Of a DNA stretch of 64,000 nt, positions 10,129 to 19,010 are shown piece by piece. Every line of letters starts with the position of its first letter. The first letter of the stretch is position 1. Where the stretch lies: assembly GCF_001310635.1 (NCBI RefSeq), contig NZ_BAXR01000011.1, positions 1 to 64,000 of the forward strand, given 5' to 3'. The DNA comes from Bacillus sp. JCM 19034. Lineage in GTDB: Bacteria > Bacillota > Bacilli > Bacillales > Bacillaceae_D. The translations under genes were made by a program, and so were the position numbers. The notes beneath the pieces are model-generated. The model was given only the letters and a program-made list of their open reading frames with translations. It searched no databases and had not been told where the DNA came from.

Positions 10129-11009
10129 ATGTTAACGAATAAACATATTGTATTGCTAGGTGGAGACGCACGCCAAATTGAAATTATTCGCAAGCTATCT
10201 GGCTTAGATGCACAACTAACATTAGTCGGATTTGACCAATTGAATGATGGGTTTATTGGTGCAACGAAAGAAACGATCGATCAAGTAAACTGGGAAAAAG
10301 CAGATGCTATTATTTTACCGGTAAGTGGAATGAGTGTGGATGGACATATTGATACGATTTTCTCTAACGAGTCGATTCAATTTGATGAGTCATTTCTACG
10401 TGAAACACCACAACATTGTGTTGTATATACCGGGATAAGCAATGAACAGCTTGATAAACTAGTAGAAAATTTTGATCGTACATTAGTAAAGTTAATGGAA
10501 CGGGATGATGTTGCAATTTATAATTCAATTCCTACAGCAGAAGGTACTGTAATGATGGCGATTCAACATACCGATATTACCATCCATAGTGCAAAGGTAG
10601 CAGTGTTAGGTTTAGGCAGAATAGGAATGACACTTGCTCGAACATTTGCCGCTTTAGGTGCAAACGTAAAGGTCGGTGCAAATGATCCTGCACAAATTGC
10701 CAGAATCACAGAAATGGTTTAGAGTCGTTCCATACAGATGATCTAGTAAGTCAAGTGAAGGATGTAGACCTTGTTGTTAATACTGTTCCACACCTTATTT
10801 TAACAGCTAAAGTGTTAACAGGAATGAAGCTGCATGCCCTTATTATTGATCTTGCTTCAAAACCAGGTGGTACAGATTTCCGATTTGCAGAGAAGCGAGG
10901 AATTAAAGCATTACTTGCTCCTGGTCTCCCAGGAATCGTCGCACCAAAGACTGCTGGTCAAATTCTTGCAGGGGTATTGAGTGATTTGTTGGCAGAGGAA
11001 AACGGTTAG
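10129..11009 (+). CDS. dpaA: dipicolinate synthase subunit A, one frame break
   Basis: With DpaB it oxidises a dihydrodipicolinate-pathway intermediate to dipicolinic acid in the mother cell; the product is later loaded into the spore core. The C-terminal Rossmann domain shows VAVLGLGRIGMTLARTFAALGANV; the N-terminal domain begins KHIVLLGGDARQIEI. The frame breaks at GG 10716-10717, where ATGGTTTAG should read ATG GGT TTA; a missing G restores EMGLESFHTDDL. About 294 residues after repair, as in B. subtilis SpoVFA. ATG 10129 is preferred over the GTG at 10108, because AAAGGGGA lies between them at proper spacing. DpaB follows after 13 bases. Confidence 0.93.
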
Positions 11010-11022
11010 AGGAGGTTTAAAT

Positions 11023-11616
11023 ATGGGATTAGAAGGAAAACATATAGGTTTTGGCATCTCAGCATCCCATTGTACGTATGAAGAAGTCATTCCGCAAATA
11101 GAGAAATTAAAAAATTTAGGTGCAAAAGTAACTGGATTTGTATCACATAACGTAAAGACAACAGATACAAAATTTGGAACAAGTGGATATTGGTTAAATG
11201 AAATTGAGAAAATGACTGGGGAGCCACTAGTTGATTCAATTGTTAAGGCAGAGCCATTCGGTCCTAAAACACCACTAGATTGTATGGTTATTGCTCCGAT
11301 TACGGGAAATTCTACTAGTAAGCTTGCTAATGCACAGACCGATGGCCCTGTTTTAATGGGGGCGAAAGCGACACTTCGAAGTGGAAGACCTGTCGTATTA
11401 GGTATTTCCACGAATGACGCACTCGGGCTTAATGGGGTTAATATTATGAAATTAATGGCAACTAAAAACATTTATTTTATCCCTTTTGGTCAAGATGATC
11501 CTACTAATAAACCGAACTCACTTGTAGCAAGAATGGAAGCATTAGTTGATACTGTTGAGTCTGCACTAGCTGGGAAGCAATATCAACCTGTCTTAATCGA
11601 AAAGTTCAGAGATTAG
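11023..11616 (+). CDS. dpaB: dipicolinate synthase subunit B
   Basis: Flavoprotein-like subunit of dipicolinate synthase (SpoVFB). 197 residues of the HFCD flavoprotein fold. The N-terminus KHIGFGISASHCTYEEVIP is a family hallmark; TPLDCMVIAPITGNSTSKLANAQTDGPV carries the cofactor-binding region and GRPVVLGISTNDALGLN follows. ATG 11023 with AGAGGAGGT just upstream; the in-frame upstream codons lie inside dpaA. The two genes form an operon, probably under sigma-K control, closing the lysine-branch gene cluster shared with asd, dapG and dapA downstream. Confidence 0.95.
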   Translation: MGLEGKHIGFGISASHCTYEEVIPQIEKLKNLGAKVTGFVSHNVKTTDTKFGTSGYWLNEIEKMTGEPLVDSIVKAEPFGPKTPLDCMVIAPITGNSTSKLANAQTDGPVLMGAKATLRSGRPVVLGISTNDALGLNGVNIMKLMATKNIYFIPFGQDDPTNKPNSLVARMEALVDTVESALAGKQYQPVLIEKFRD

Positions 11617-11696
11617 GCAAATCGCGATGTTGCACAAACGCCAACAATCCCTTACAGTTTAATAGAGTAAAAAAATGAACGAAATGAGCTAGGATA

Positions 11697-11705
11697 TGCT
11701 ATAAT
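11697..11705 (+). promoter_or_regulatory. extended -10 promoter of asd-dapG-dapA
   Basis: TGC directly before TATAAT (11700-11705) is an extended -10 element. No good -35 is visible 17 bases upstream. It lies about 50 bases before the asd ATG, in the 141-base gap after dpaB. Confidence 0.6.
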
Positions 11706-11757
11706 CATTCCATCAATTCGTTATTAAATTGTATGTAAGTGAAGGGAGATTACAGAA

Positions 11758-12801
11758 ATGTCAAAACAATTTCATGTAGCCGTTGTTGGTGCAACAGGTG
11801 CGGTAGGTCAACAAATGCTTAAAACGCTAGAGGAGCGGGATTTTCCAATTGCAAGCTTAAAATTGCTATCCTCTAAACGCTCGGCAGGGAAAGTAATAGC
11901 ATTTAAAGGTCAGGAGTATACAGTTGAGGAAGCGACACCTGAATCATTTGAAGGAGTGCAAGTTGCTTTATTTAGTGCAGGTGGCTCTGTATCAAAAGCA
12001 CTAGCACCTGAAGCCGTTAAAAGAGGTGCTATCGTCGTTGATAATACGAGTGCATTTAGAATGGACCCAGAAGTACCATTAGTTGTACCAGAAGTAAATG
12101 AAGCTGATTTACACGAACATAATGGGATTATTGCCAACCCTAACTGTTCAACCATCCAAATGGTTGTAGCACTTGAACCTGTTCGTCAAAAATATGGTTT
12201 AAAGAAAGTAGTCGTTTCCACATATCAAGCTGTTTCTGGAGCTGGACTTGAAGCAATTGAGGAAATGAAACAGCAAACAAAAGATATTTTAGAAGGCAAA
12301 GACTTTACACCTGAAGTTTTACCTGTAGGTGGGGATAAGAAACATTATCAAATTGCATTTAATGCGATTCCACAAATTGATTTATTCCAAGAAAATGGAT
12401 ATACGTTTGAAGAAATGAAAATGATGAATGAAACAAAAAAAATTATGCACATGGCAGACCTTGAAGTGGCTGCTACATGTGTCCGCCTCCCGGTTGAAAC
12501 AGGACACTCAGAATCAGTTTACATTGAAACTGAAAAAGGAGGAGCAACAGTTCAAGAGGTTAAAGAATTGCTTGAACAATCTCCTGGAGTTACGTTACAG
12601 GATGATCCAGCTAATCAAGTGTACCCACTAGCTTCAGAATGTGTAGGGAAAAATGATGTATTTGTAGGACGTATTCGTAAAGATTTAGATCGTGATAATG
12701 GCTATCATATGTGGATTGTTTCTGATAACCTGCTAAAAGGAGCAGCATGGAACTCGGTTCAGATTGCTGAAAGTCTTATCAAGCTTAATCTTCTAAAATA
12801 A
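11758..12801 (+). CDS. asd: aspartate-semialdehyde dehydrogenase
   Basis: Reduces aspartyl phosphate to aspartate semialdehyde, the branch point to lysine/diaminopimelate, threonine and methionine. 347 residues. N-terminal NADP-binding glycine motif [12 protein letters not shown], catalytic cysteine in [10 protein letters not shown] (about residue 129), substrate-binding His/Arg region [19 protein letters not shown] 11758 with GAAGGGAG upstream. First gene of asd-dapG-dapA, directly downstream of dpaAB as in B. subtilis. Confidence 0.97.
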   Translation: MSKQFHVAVVGATGAVGQQMLKTLEERDFPIASLKLLSSKRSAGKVIAFKGQEYTVEEATPESFEGVQVALFSAGGSVSKALAPEAVKRGAIVVDNTSAFRMDPEVPLVVPEVNEADLHEHNGIIANPNCSTIQMVVALEPVRQKYGLKKVVVSTYQAVSGAGLEAIEEMKQQTKDILEGKDFTPEVLPVGGDKKHYQIAFNAIPQIDLFQENGYTFEEMKMMNETKKIMHMADLEVAATCVRLPVETGHSESVYIETEKGGATVQEVKELLEQSPGVTLQDDPANQVYPLASECVGKNDVFVGRIRKDLDRDNGYHMWIVSDNLLKGAAWNSVQIAESLIKLNLLK

Positions 12802-12827
12802 TATATCTCTAAAAAAGAAGGTGTATT

Positions 12828-14044
12828 ATGAAAGTCATCGTCCAGAAATTCGGTGGCACGTCAGTCCGAGATGATCTGAGTCGTAAACTGGCTTGTGACC
12901 ATGTGAGTGAGGCTGTTACAAAAGGTTACAAAGTAATTGTTGTTGTATCTGCTATGGGTAGAAAGGGAGAGCCTTATGCTACGGATACTCTTTTAAGCTT
13001 GGTTGAAGCAAACCGATTAATGCCACGCGAGCAAGATTTACTTGTTTCGTGTGGCGAATTAATCTCGGCTGTTGTATTTACAGATTTATTGCTTTCACTA
13101 GGATTAAAAGTAACGGCTTTTTCCGGTGCTAAAGCAGGATTTAAAACGAATGACGAATTTACAAATGCTAAAATAACAGAAATGAATTGCGATCAATTAC
13201 TGCAGCAGTTTGATCATGTTGATGTAGTTGTCGTAGCTGGTTTTCAAGGTCAAACAGAAGATGGCGATATTGCAACTTTAGGACGAGGTGGAAGTGATAC
13301 GTCAGCAACCGCTCTTGGTGCAGCTGTAAACGCTGAATGGGTTGATATTTTCTCTGACGTAGAAGGAATCATGACTGCTGATCCGAAAATAGTAGAAACA
13401 GCTAAACCATTGGAAGTCATAACGTATGAAGAACTTTCTAATTTAGCATATCAAGGTGCGAAAGTAATACATCCAAGAGCTGTAGAAATAGCGATGCAAG
13501 CTCAAGTTCCTATCCATATCCGACCGACGTATTCGAAAGAAAAGGTACTACGGTTACATCCAAACTAACTATTCGCGACCGTCTTATTACGGGCATTGCT
13601 CATCGAAGTGGAGTATCACAAATTAAAGTGCTTGCCAAAGATGGCAAATTAAATTGGCAGGAAAATGTATTTAAAGCAATGGCCAAGGCACAAATTAGTG
13701 TTGACTTTATAAATATGAATCCACATGATGTTGTTTATACCGTAAAGGAGAATGAAGTCGATAAAGCAATAAAGGTTTTATCGGAAATTGATTGCACTCC
13801 AGAAGTGATGCGTCATTGTGCAAAAGTATCAGCAGTTGGTGCAGGCATGACAGGTGTGCCAGGAGTAACAGCACAAATGGTAAGTGCACTAACGAAGGAA
13901 AATATTCCAATTTTACAATCTGCTGATTCTCATACGACGATTTGGGTACTAATTAAAGAAAAAGATCTGTTACGTGCTGTAAATGCACTACATCAAATAT
14001 TTCAACTCGATCAAGTGGAACATCAAGAAGGGGTGGGAGGATGA
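12828..14044 (+). CDS. dapG: aspartokinase I, one frame break
   Basis: Phosphorylates aspartate to start the diaminopimelate/lysine pathway; the DapG isoenzyme is inhibited by diaminopimelate in B. subtilis. N-terminal amino-acid kinase domain with VQKFGGTSVRDD, GRGGSDTSATALGAA and the FSDVEGIMTADP motif; two C-terminal ACT regions including SADSHTTIWVLI. The break lies at GG 13544-13545: a missing G restores KEKGTTVTSKLTIRDRLITGIAH, joining both halves to about 405 residues, the usual size. GG-rich sequence at its 3' end serves as the ribosome-binding site of dapA, whose start overlaps the stop. Confidence 0.95.
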
Positions 14045-14925
14045 TGGATCTTGGTAGAGTAGTGACTGCAATGGTGACCCCATTTGATGATCATGGAAAC
14101 GTTGATTTTGATAAAGTGATCATACTTCTAGATCATCTTATCGAAAACGGCAGTGATGCTATTATTATTGCTGGTACAACAGGTGAATCACCGACATTGT
14201 CATTTGAGGAAAAAATTTCATTATTTCAATGTGCCGTTGACCATGCAGAAAGTCGTGTCCCGATTATTGCCAGTACAGGTACTAACAACACAAAAACATC
14301 GATTGATTTAACGATTGCTGCAAGTAAAATTGGTGTTCATGGCATTATGCTTGTCTCACCATATTATAATAAACCCTCGCAATTAGGTATTTATACGCAT
14401 TTCAAAACAATAGCTTCAGAAACTAACTTACCCATCATGATCTATAACATTCCAGGTAGAACGAGTAGCCATGTTGAGGCTAGTACGATAATTGCACTTT
14501 CAAAAATAAAAAATATTAAAGCTATTAAAGAATCGAGTGGAAATTTAGAACTATTGGCAACGATTATTGAACAAACAGATGACCATTTTCAAGTATATAC
14601 AGGTGATGATCCGTTAGCATTACCATCGGTTGCTATTGGAGCAAGAGGTGTCGTGTCCGTTTCATCACATATCATTGGTAAACAATTGAAAAAAATGTTA
14701 ACGTATTATATGGATGGAAAAGTACTTGAGGCTGCACAATATCATCGACAGTTGCTTCCGATTATGAAATCACTATTTCTTGCACCAAATCCAGTTTGCA
14801 TCAAATATGCGATTAGTCAAATGTTATTTAATGTAGGCACCACTCGTCTTCCTTTAGTACCAATAACTGCTTCTGAAAAAGAAAAGGTAGATGAACAAAT
14901 CACCCGTATTAAAACGATTAATTAA
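14041..14925 (+). CDS. dapA: 4-hydroxy-tetrahydrodipicolinate synthase
   Basis: Condenses pyruvate with aspartate semialdehyde. 294 residues of the DapA/NAL TIM-barrel family: AGTTGESPTLS motif, MLVSPYYNKPSQ, the Tyr of MIYNIPGRTS, and the Schiff-base Lys in IKAIKESSG (about residue 163). ATGATG at 14041 gives two possible starts; GGGTGGGAGG directly upstream overlaps the end of dapG, indicating coupled translation. The C-terminus LPLVPITASEKEKV is typical. Also supplies the precursor of the dipicolinate made by DpaAB. Confidence 0.96.
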   Translation: MMDLGRVVTAMVTPFDDHGNVDFDKVIILLDHLIENGSDAIIIAGTTGESPTLSFEEKISLFQCAVDHAESRVPIIASTGTNNTKTSIDLTIAASKIGVHGIMLVSPYYNKPSQLGIYTHFKTIASETNLPIMIYNIPGRTSSHVEASTIIALSKIKNIKAIKESSGNLELLATIIEQTDDHFQVYTGDDPLALPSVAIGARGVVSVSSHIIGKQLKKMLTYYMDGKVLEAAQYHRQLLPIMKSLFLAPNPVCIKYAISQMLFNVGTTRLPLVPITASEKEKVDEQITRIKTIN

Positions 14926-14987
14926 ACACGTTCGACATTTTGTTTAACGGGTTTACTTCAGAGGTGCAAACAAGTAAATATCAAATT

Positions 14988-15030
14988 AAAACGCACGGTA
15001 TTTCAATAAGTAACTACCGTGCGTTTTTTG
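14988..15030 (+). terminator. intrinsic terminator of the asd-dapG-dapA operon
   Basis: 13-bp stem AAAACGCACGGTA (14988-15000) / TACCGTGCGTTTT (15015-15027) with a 14-base loop and T tail. Confidence 0.92.
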
Positions 15031-15145
15031 TTTTCAATTCAAGGTTTATTGCACTTTAGTTGATTTTCACATATAAAAAGCAAAATAAATCACATGGAAA
15101 TATGTAAAATTAAAAGTGATTTACAGAAATCACAATAAGCTAGTG

Positions 15146-15179
15146 AAAATCATCCTATTTCAAAAAGGATGATTTTTTT
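15146..15179 (+). terminator. second terminator hairpin downstream of dapA
   Basis: Perfect stem AAAATCATCCT (15146-15156) / AGGATGATTTT (15166-15176), 9-base loop, run of T. No gene is recognised between it and the dapA terminator, so it either backs that one up or ends a lost gene. Confidence 0.85.
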
Positions 15180-15312
15180 GGGAATTAATTGGAATTTTGT
15201 GTTAAAGTGAAAATAGGATTATGAATACTCAATTCTTCAATAAACTGTCAGGATATTGATATAACAGATAAAACTATAAATATATAAATGTTTAAAAAGA
15301 AAGGGTGATAAT

Positions 15313-15581
15313 TTGGATAGCAAAGCTTAGAATTAAGTACTAAAGGTATAGCCATACTTTCTTTGTGTACGGGGATATTTACTATCTTAGGGCTGATTTT
15401 TTTCAAGGAAGGGACTCTTATTAGCATAGTTGGGATAATGTTAGCTGTACTTAGCTTAAGAGAAACAAAGCAGAACGAACAATAAGGAAATAAATTAGCA
15501 ATCGTGGGCATGGTTTCTAATTTTATAGGTTTTATAGTTTCGTTTATTTATCCGTATGGTCATAGTATCATTTACTCATAG
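15313..15581 (+). pseudogene. decayed small membrane protein gene, DUF4190-like
   Basis: From about 15325 a frame reads LELSTKGIAILSLCTGIFTILGL and then LISIVGIMLAVLSLRETKQNEQ, followed by a stop and, in the same frame, GNKLAIVGMVSNFIGFIVS, ending at TAG 15579-15581. Two hydrophobic segments with the intervening LSLRET and the K/G-rich linker look like the DUF4190-type proteins of bacilli. The likely TTG start at 15313 (after AAGGGTGATAA) is out of frame with this reading, and the internal TAA stands in place of an expected Asp/Asn codon. One frameshift plus one stop in a short gene suggests true decay; sequence error could explain the first but less easily the second. Confidence 0.55.
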
Positions 15582-15609
15582 TATTTACGAACAGCGGGTT
15601 CGAAGTGTC

Positions 15610-15638
15610 GACTGACTTTTGTTAAGTTGGTCTTTTTT
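15610..15638 (+). terminator. terminator downstream of the decayed gene
   Basis: 9-bp stem GACTGACTT / AAGTTGGTC with two wobble pairs, 5-base loop, followed by six T. Confidence 0.65.
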
Positions 15639-16115
15639 GCGAATTAGCTTGTGATGATTACATATGAAAATATTTATGATATTTGTCAGTTTGCACCTCA
15701 CAAGAAAACCCGTTAAAATTTTGTTGAATGTGTTTTTTCTGATTTAGATAGTAAACGAATTAGAGAGGCATCGCCTCCGGTTCTATTGGAAAGAACCGAT
15801 AAATAGCAAAAGTTAACGTTTTTCTACATAGCTAATACTGACTTAATTGAATGGTTTATGTTACAAATCATTAAAAGACAGCCTTGTGTTTTAATTTGCT
15901 TTTCATGTATACTATGGATAGATGATTTGTTCGGATTTAGTAAATGGTTTCAATATAAAATGAACTGTGCGGATATAAGTAGGTCGTGACTTTATAAATT
16001 TTTGTTTTTATACAGTACATATGTTCGGTAGTGACTATTGGTTGATTAACCATTTACAAGCTATAATTTCTAAACAAGTTTTTAATATAGAGTATTGATG
16101 TAGGAGGAACTATCA
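15639..16115 (+). other. non-coding gap upstream of rnjB with two abutting hairpins
   Basis: No gene recognised. At 15765-15798 two perfect hairpins adjoin without spacing: GAGGC/GCCTC (loop ATC) and CGGTTCT/AGAACCG (loop ATTGGAA). No T run follows, so this is not a terminator. TTGTGT near 15882 with TATACT about 18 bases further is a weak promoter candidate, leaving a long leader before rnjB. The rnjB ribosome-binding site TAGGAGGAAC is at 16101-16110. Confidence 0.45.
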
Positions 16116-17781
16116 TTGACAAAAGAAAATAATGAAAAAGTACGTGTATTTGCCCTTGGAGGAGTCGGTGAAATCGGTAAAAACATGTACATAGTCGAAG
16201 TAGATGAGGATATTATTGTTATCGATGCTGGTTTAATGTTTCCTGACGATGATATGTTAGGGGTAGATATAGTCATTCCAGACGTAACATACCTTACTGA
16301 AAATGAGGAAAGAGTAAAGGCAATCATCTTAACACATGGGCATGAAGATCATATCGGAGGCCTTTCTTATGTATTAAAAAAATAAACGTACCTGTTTATG
16401 CGACAAAATTAACGTTAGGATTAGTTGAAGAAAAGCTAAAAGAAGCTGGGATACTAAAAGATGTAAAATTGAACTTAATTGATTCTAATTCCGTTTTAAC
16501 AATCGGCTCAACAGCTGTCACTTTCTTCCGAACAAACCACAGTATTCCTGATTCAGTCGGAATTTGTGTAGAAACCTCACAAGGTGCGGTGGTCCATACA
16601 GGCGACTTTAAGTTTGATCAAACACCAGTAGATGGAATGCATGCTGATATTGGCAAGATGGCGGCAATTGGTGAAAAGGGAGTTCTTTGTTTATTATCTG
16701 ATAGCACAAACGCGGAACGTCCTGGTTCAACTAAATCAGAAACTGAAGTCGGACAAGGGATTGCTGAAGTTTTTGACCATGCAGAAGGAAGAATTATTGT
16801 AACAACTTTTGCATCTAATGTTCATCGGATTCAGCAAGTCGTTCAAGCAGCTATTACAACAAATCGTAAATTAGCTGTAGTTGGAAAAAGTATGCTAAAA
16901 GTTGTAAAAATCGCTTCAAAACTCGGTTATTTAGATATACCAAAGGATTTAGTCATTGAAGTTGAAGATGTGAACAAGTATAAGGATGAACAAGTCGCTA
17001 TCTTAACAACCGGTAGTCAAGGCGAGCCAATGTCAGCACTTACACGAATGGTTAAAGGTGCACACCGACAAATTACAATTCAAGTTTCGGATACGGTCAT
17101 TATTGCGGCTTCAGCTATACCTGGAAATGAAAAATCGGTTTCAAGCATTGTTGATCAGCTACACCGAATTGGGGCAGATGTCGTTTATGGTCAAGGAAAG
17201 GTTCATGCTTCTGGGCATGGGAGCCAGGACGAGCTAAAGCTAATGCTGAATTTAATGAGGCCATCTTTTTTGTCCCGATTCATGGTGAGTATAGAATGCA
17301 ATACGCACATAAAGAGCTTGCCATTACGGTTGGAATGAATCCTGAAGACGTATTTTTAGTCGATAAAGGTGAGGTCGTTGAGTTTGTAAATGGCCAAGCT
17401 CGTGTATCAGGGAAAGTTCCTTCTGGTCACGTATTAATCGATGGATTAGGAGTTGGTGATGTCGGTAATATCGTGTTACGGGATCGACGACTGCTTTCTA
17501 AAGATGGCATTTTAGTTGTTGTTGTCACGTTAAATAAAAAGACAGGGGAATTTATTTCTGGTCCTAATATCATTTCACGAGGCTTTGTTTACGTTCGCGA
17601 ATCAGAAAAGCTGTTGGAGGATGCAAATGAACTTGTTCGTTCCATTCTAGCTAAATGTGTAAGCGAAAACGTAAATGAATGGGCTTCCTTAAAAAGCAGC
17701 GTGAGAGATGGTTTGAGTCGTTTTCTATTTGAAAAGACGAAACGCAGACCTATGATTTTGCCAATTATTATGGAAGTTTAA
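16116..17781 (+). CDS. rnjB: ribonuclease J2, two frame breaks
   Basis: Metallo-beta-lactamase/beta-CASP ribonuclease; RNase J2 partners RNase J1 in 5'-3' decay and endonucleolytic cleavage. Seen: [13 protein letters not shown], the metal motif [17 protein letters not shown], the beta-CASP region [12 protein letters not shown] and [13 protein letters not shown], and the C-terminal [19 protein letters not shown]. Gene order (after dapA, before tepA) matches rnjB. The metal motif is more complete than in B. subtilis RNase J2, where it is degenerate. Breaks: A run 16376-16382 (seven for eight, restoring [13 protein letters not shown]) and T run 17266-17271 (six for seven, restoring [19 protein letters not shown]). 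Start TTG 16116 after TAGGAGGAAC. Confidence 0.93.
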
Positions 17782-17783
17782 GC

Positions 17784-17826
17784 AAAATGACTTTGTAGAG
17801 GATGCTCTGCAAAGTCATTTTTTATA
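17784..17826 (+). terminator. intrinsic terminator of rnjB
   Basis: 17-bp stem AAAATGACTTTGTAGAG (17784-17800) / CTCTGCAAAGTCATTTT (17805-17821) with GATG loop and T tail. Confidence 0.93.
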
Positions 17827-17932
17827 TTATATAAGGCAAGGATGCCGTCTTTTTCTTATGGGAAGCTCTTTCGCATAATATTTCTACTTAGTTGCATACT
17901 GAATGGTAGAAATACTAAGGAGGGAGTGGTCA

Positions 17933-18681
17933 ATGATGCTAGGAACTAACGATAATAATCCTCAACAACCACAGCAAGAGCCACAGAAGGAGCCGAAAAG
18001 TGAATTAGTTGAAAAAATCCAAGAATTAGGTCAAACGAATGTACCAGATCTAGGGCAATCAAATGTTCATTGTATGACAATTGTTGGACAAATTGAAGGG
18101 CATATGCAGCTACCGCCACAAAATAAAACGACTAAATATGAGCATATTATTCCCCAACTTGTAGCGATTGAGCAAAATCCTAAGATTGAAGGGTTATTGC
18201 TCGTTTTAAATACAGTTGGAGGAGATGTTGAAGCTGGATTAGCGATATCGGAAATGGTTGCTTCTATGTCCAAGCCTACTGTAACTCTTGTGTTAGGAGG
18301 AGGACATTCAATAGGTGTGCCAATTGCAGTCGCATCAAAATACTCTTATATCGCTGAAACAGCAACAATGACCATTCATCCAGTAAGATTAACTGGACTT
18401 GTTATTGGTGTACCACAAACATTTGAATATTTAGACAAGATGCAAGATCGCGTCATTAATTTTGTAACGAAACACTCATCTATAACGGAAGAAAAGTTTA
18501 AAGAGCTCATGTTTCAAAAGGAAATTTAACACGAGATATCGGAACAAATGTTGTTGGAACTGATGCAGTTTCTTACGGTCTAATAAATGAGGTAGGGGGA
18601 ATAGGGCAAGCATTAGCGAAGTTAAATGACTTAATTGAACATAATAAAAAGAACACGCCTGAGGGAGATGTTATACAATGA
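17933..18681 (+). CDS. tepA: TepA, ClpP-like translocation-enhancing protease, one frame break
   Basis: ClpP-fold serine protease (YmfB/TepA); in B. subtilis it helps protein secretion and degrades small acid-soluble proteins at germination. The Pro/Gln-rich N-terminus is followed by [17 protein letters not shown] sequence, the nucleophile region [15 protein letters not shown] and [13 protein letters not shown]. The frame breaks at GG 18520-18521: a missing G turns KEI-stop into [21 protein letters not shown] and carries the gene to TGA 18679-18681, where it overlaps ylzJ. ATG 17933 follows AAGGAGGGAG. About 249 residues when repaired, as expected. Confidence 0.93.
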
Positions 18682-18899
18682 TTTTGTATACAATGATGCC
18701 GCATGAATATATTTTTCCTACAGATCATGAAATGTTTCTCTCACAAAAAGTCATCCCATGTGAATCAGGTCAGCTCATTGTGGAACAAGTAAATCCGGAT
18801 CAATATCGTATCGTTCGACTTATAAGCAGTAATGCAAATGCCTTTTTAAATGAAAAGTATACTCCAGGTACGATTATTCAAGCAAGTCCGCGAACTTAG
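18678..18899 (+). CDS. ylzJ: YlzJ-like protein
   Basis: 73-residue protein beginning [16 protein letters not shown], which matches the YlzJ family found between tepA and spoIIIE in bacilli. Shared features are the MILYTxMP start, the [19 protein letters not shown] centre and the [12 protein letters not shown] end. The ATG overlaps the restored tepA stop by 4 bases (ATGA), so the two are translationally coupled. No transmembrane segment and no known activity. Confidence 0.88.
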   Translation: MILYTMMPHEYIFPTDHEMFLSQKVIPCESGQLIVEQVNPDQYRIVRLISSNANAFLNEKYTPGTIIQASPRT

Positions 18900-18922
18900 T
18901 AGTGTAGTCCGCATTCTAGTTA

Positions 18923-18976
18923 TGCTATAATGATGTTCATGTAAGGAAGGTTGAAGCAGTCAATTTTGACTGCTTC
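18923..18976 (+). promoter_or_regulatory. spoIIIE extended -10 promoter and leader hairpin
   Basis: TGC-TATAAT (18923-18931) is an extended -10 element. About 20 bases downstream, GAAGCAGTCA (18953-18962) pairs with TGACTGCTTC (18967-18976). The hairpin has no T run (TTCT follows), so it is a leader structure, not an obvious terminator. It lies 35 bases before the spoIIIE start. Confidence 0.55.
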
Positions 18977-19010
18977 TTCTAGTATGTCTTTTATGTAAAG
19001 GGTGAATAAA

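Noticed and set aside
10911..11471. 186-codon minus-strand frame opposite dpaB
   Set aside because: Shadow of dpaB codon usage; no start signal and no family resemblance.
11617..11757. Lysine riboswitch (L box) before asd-dapG-dapA
   Set aside because: The 141-base gap is too short, and the conserved junction motifs were not found; only an extended -10 promoter is visible.
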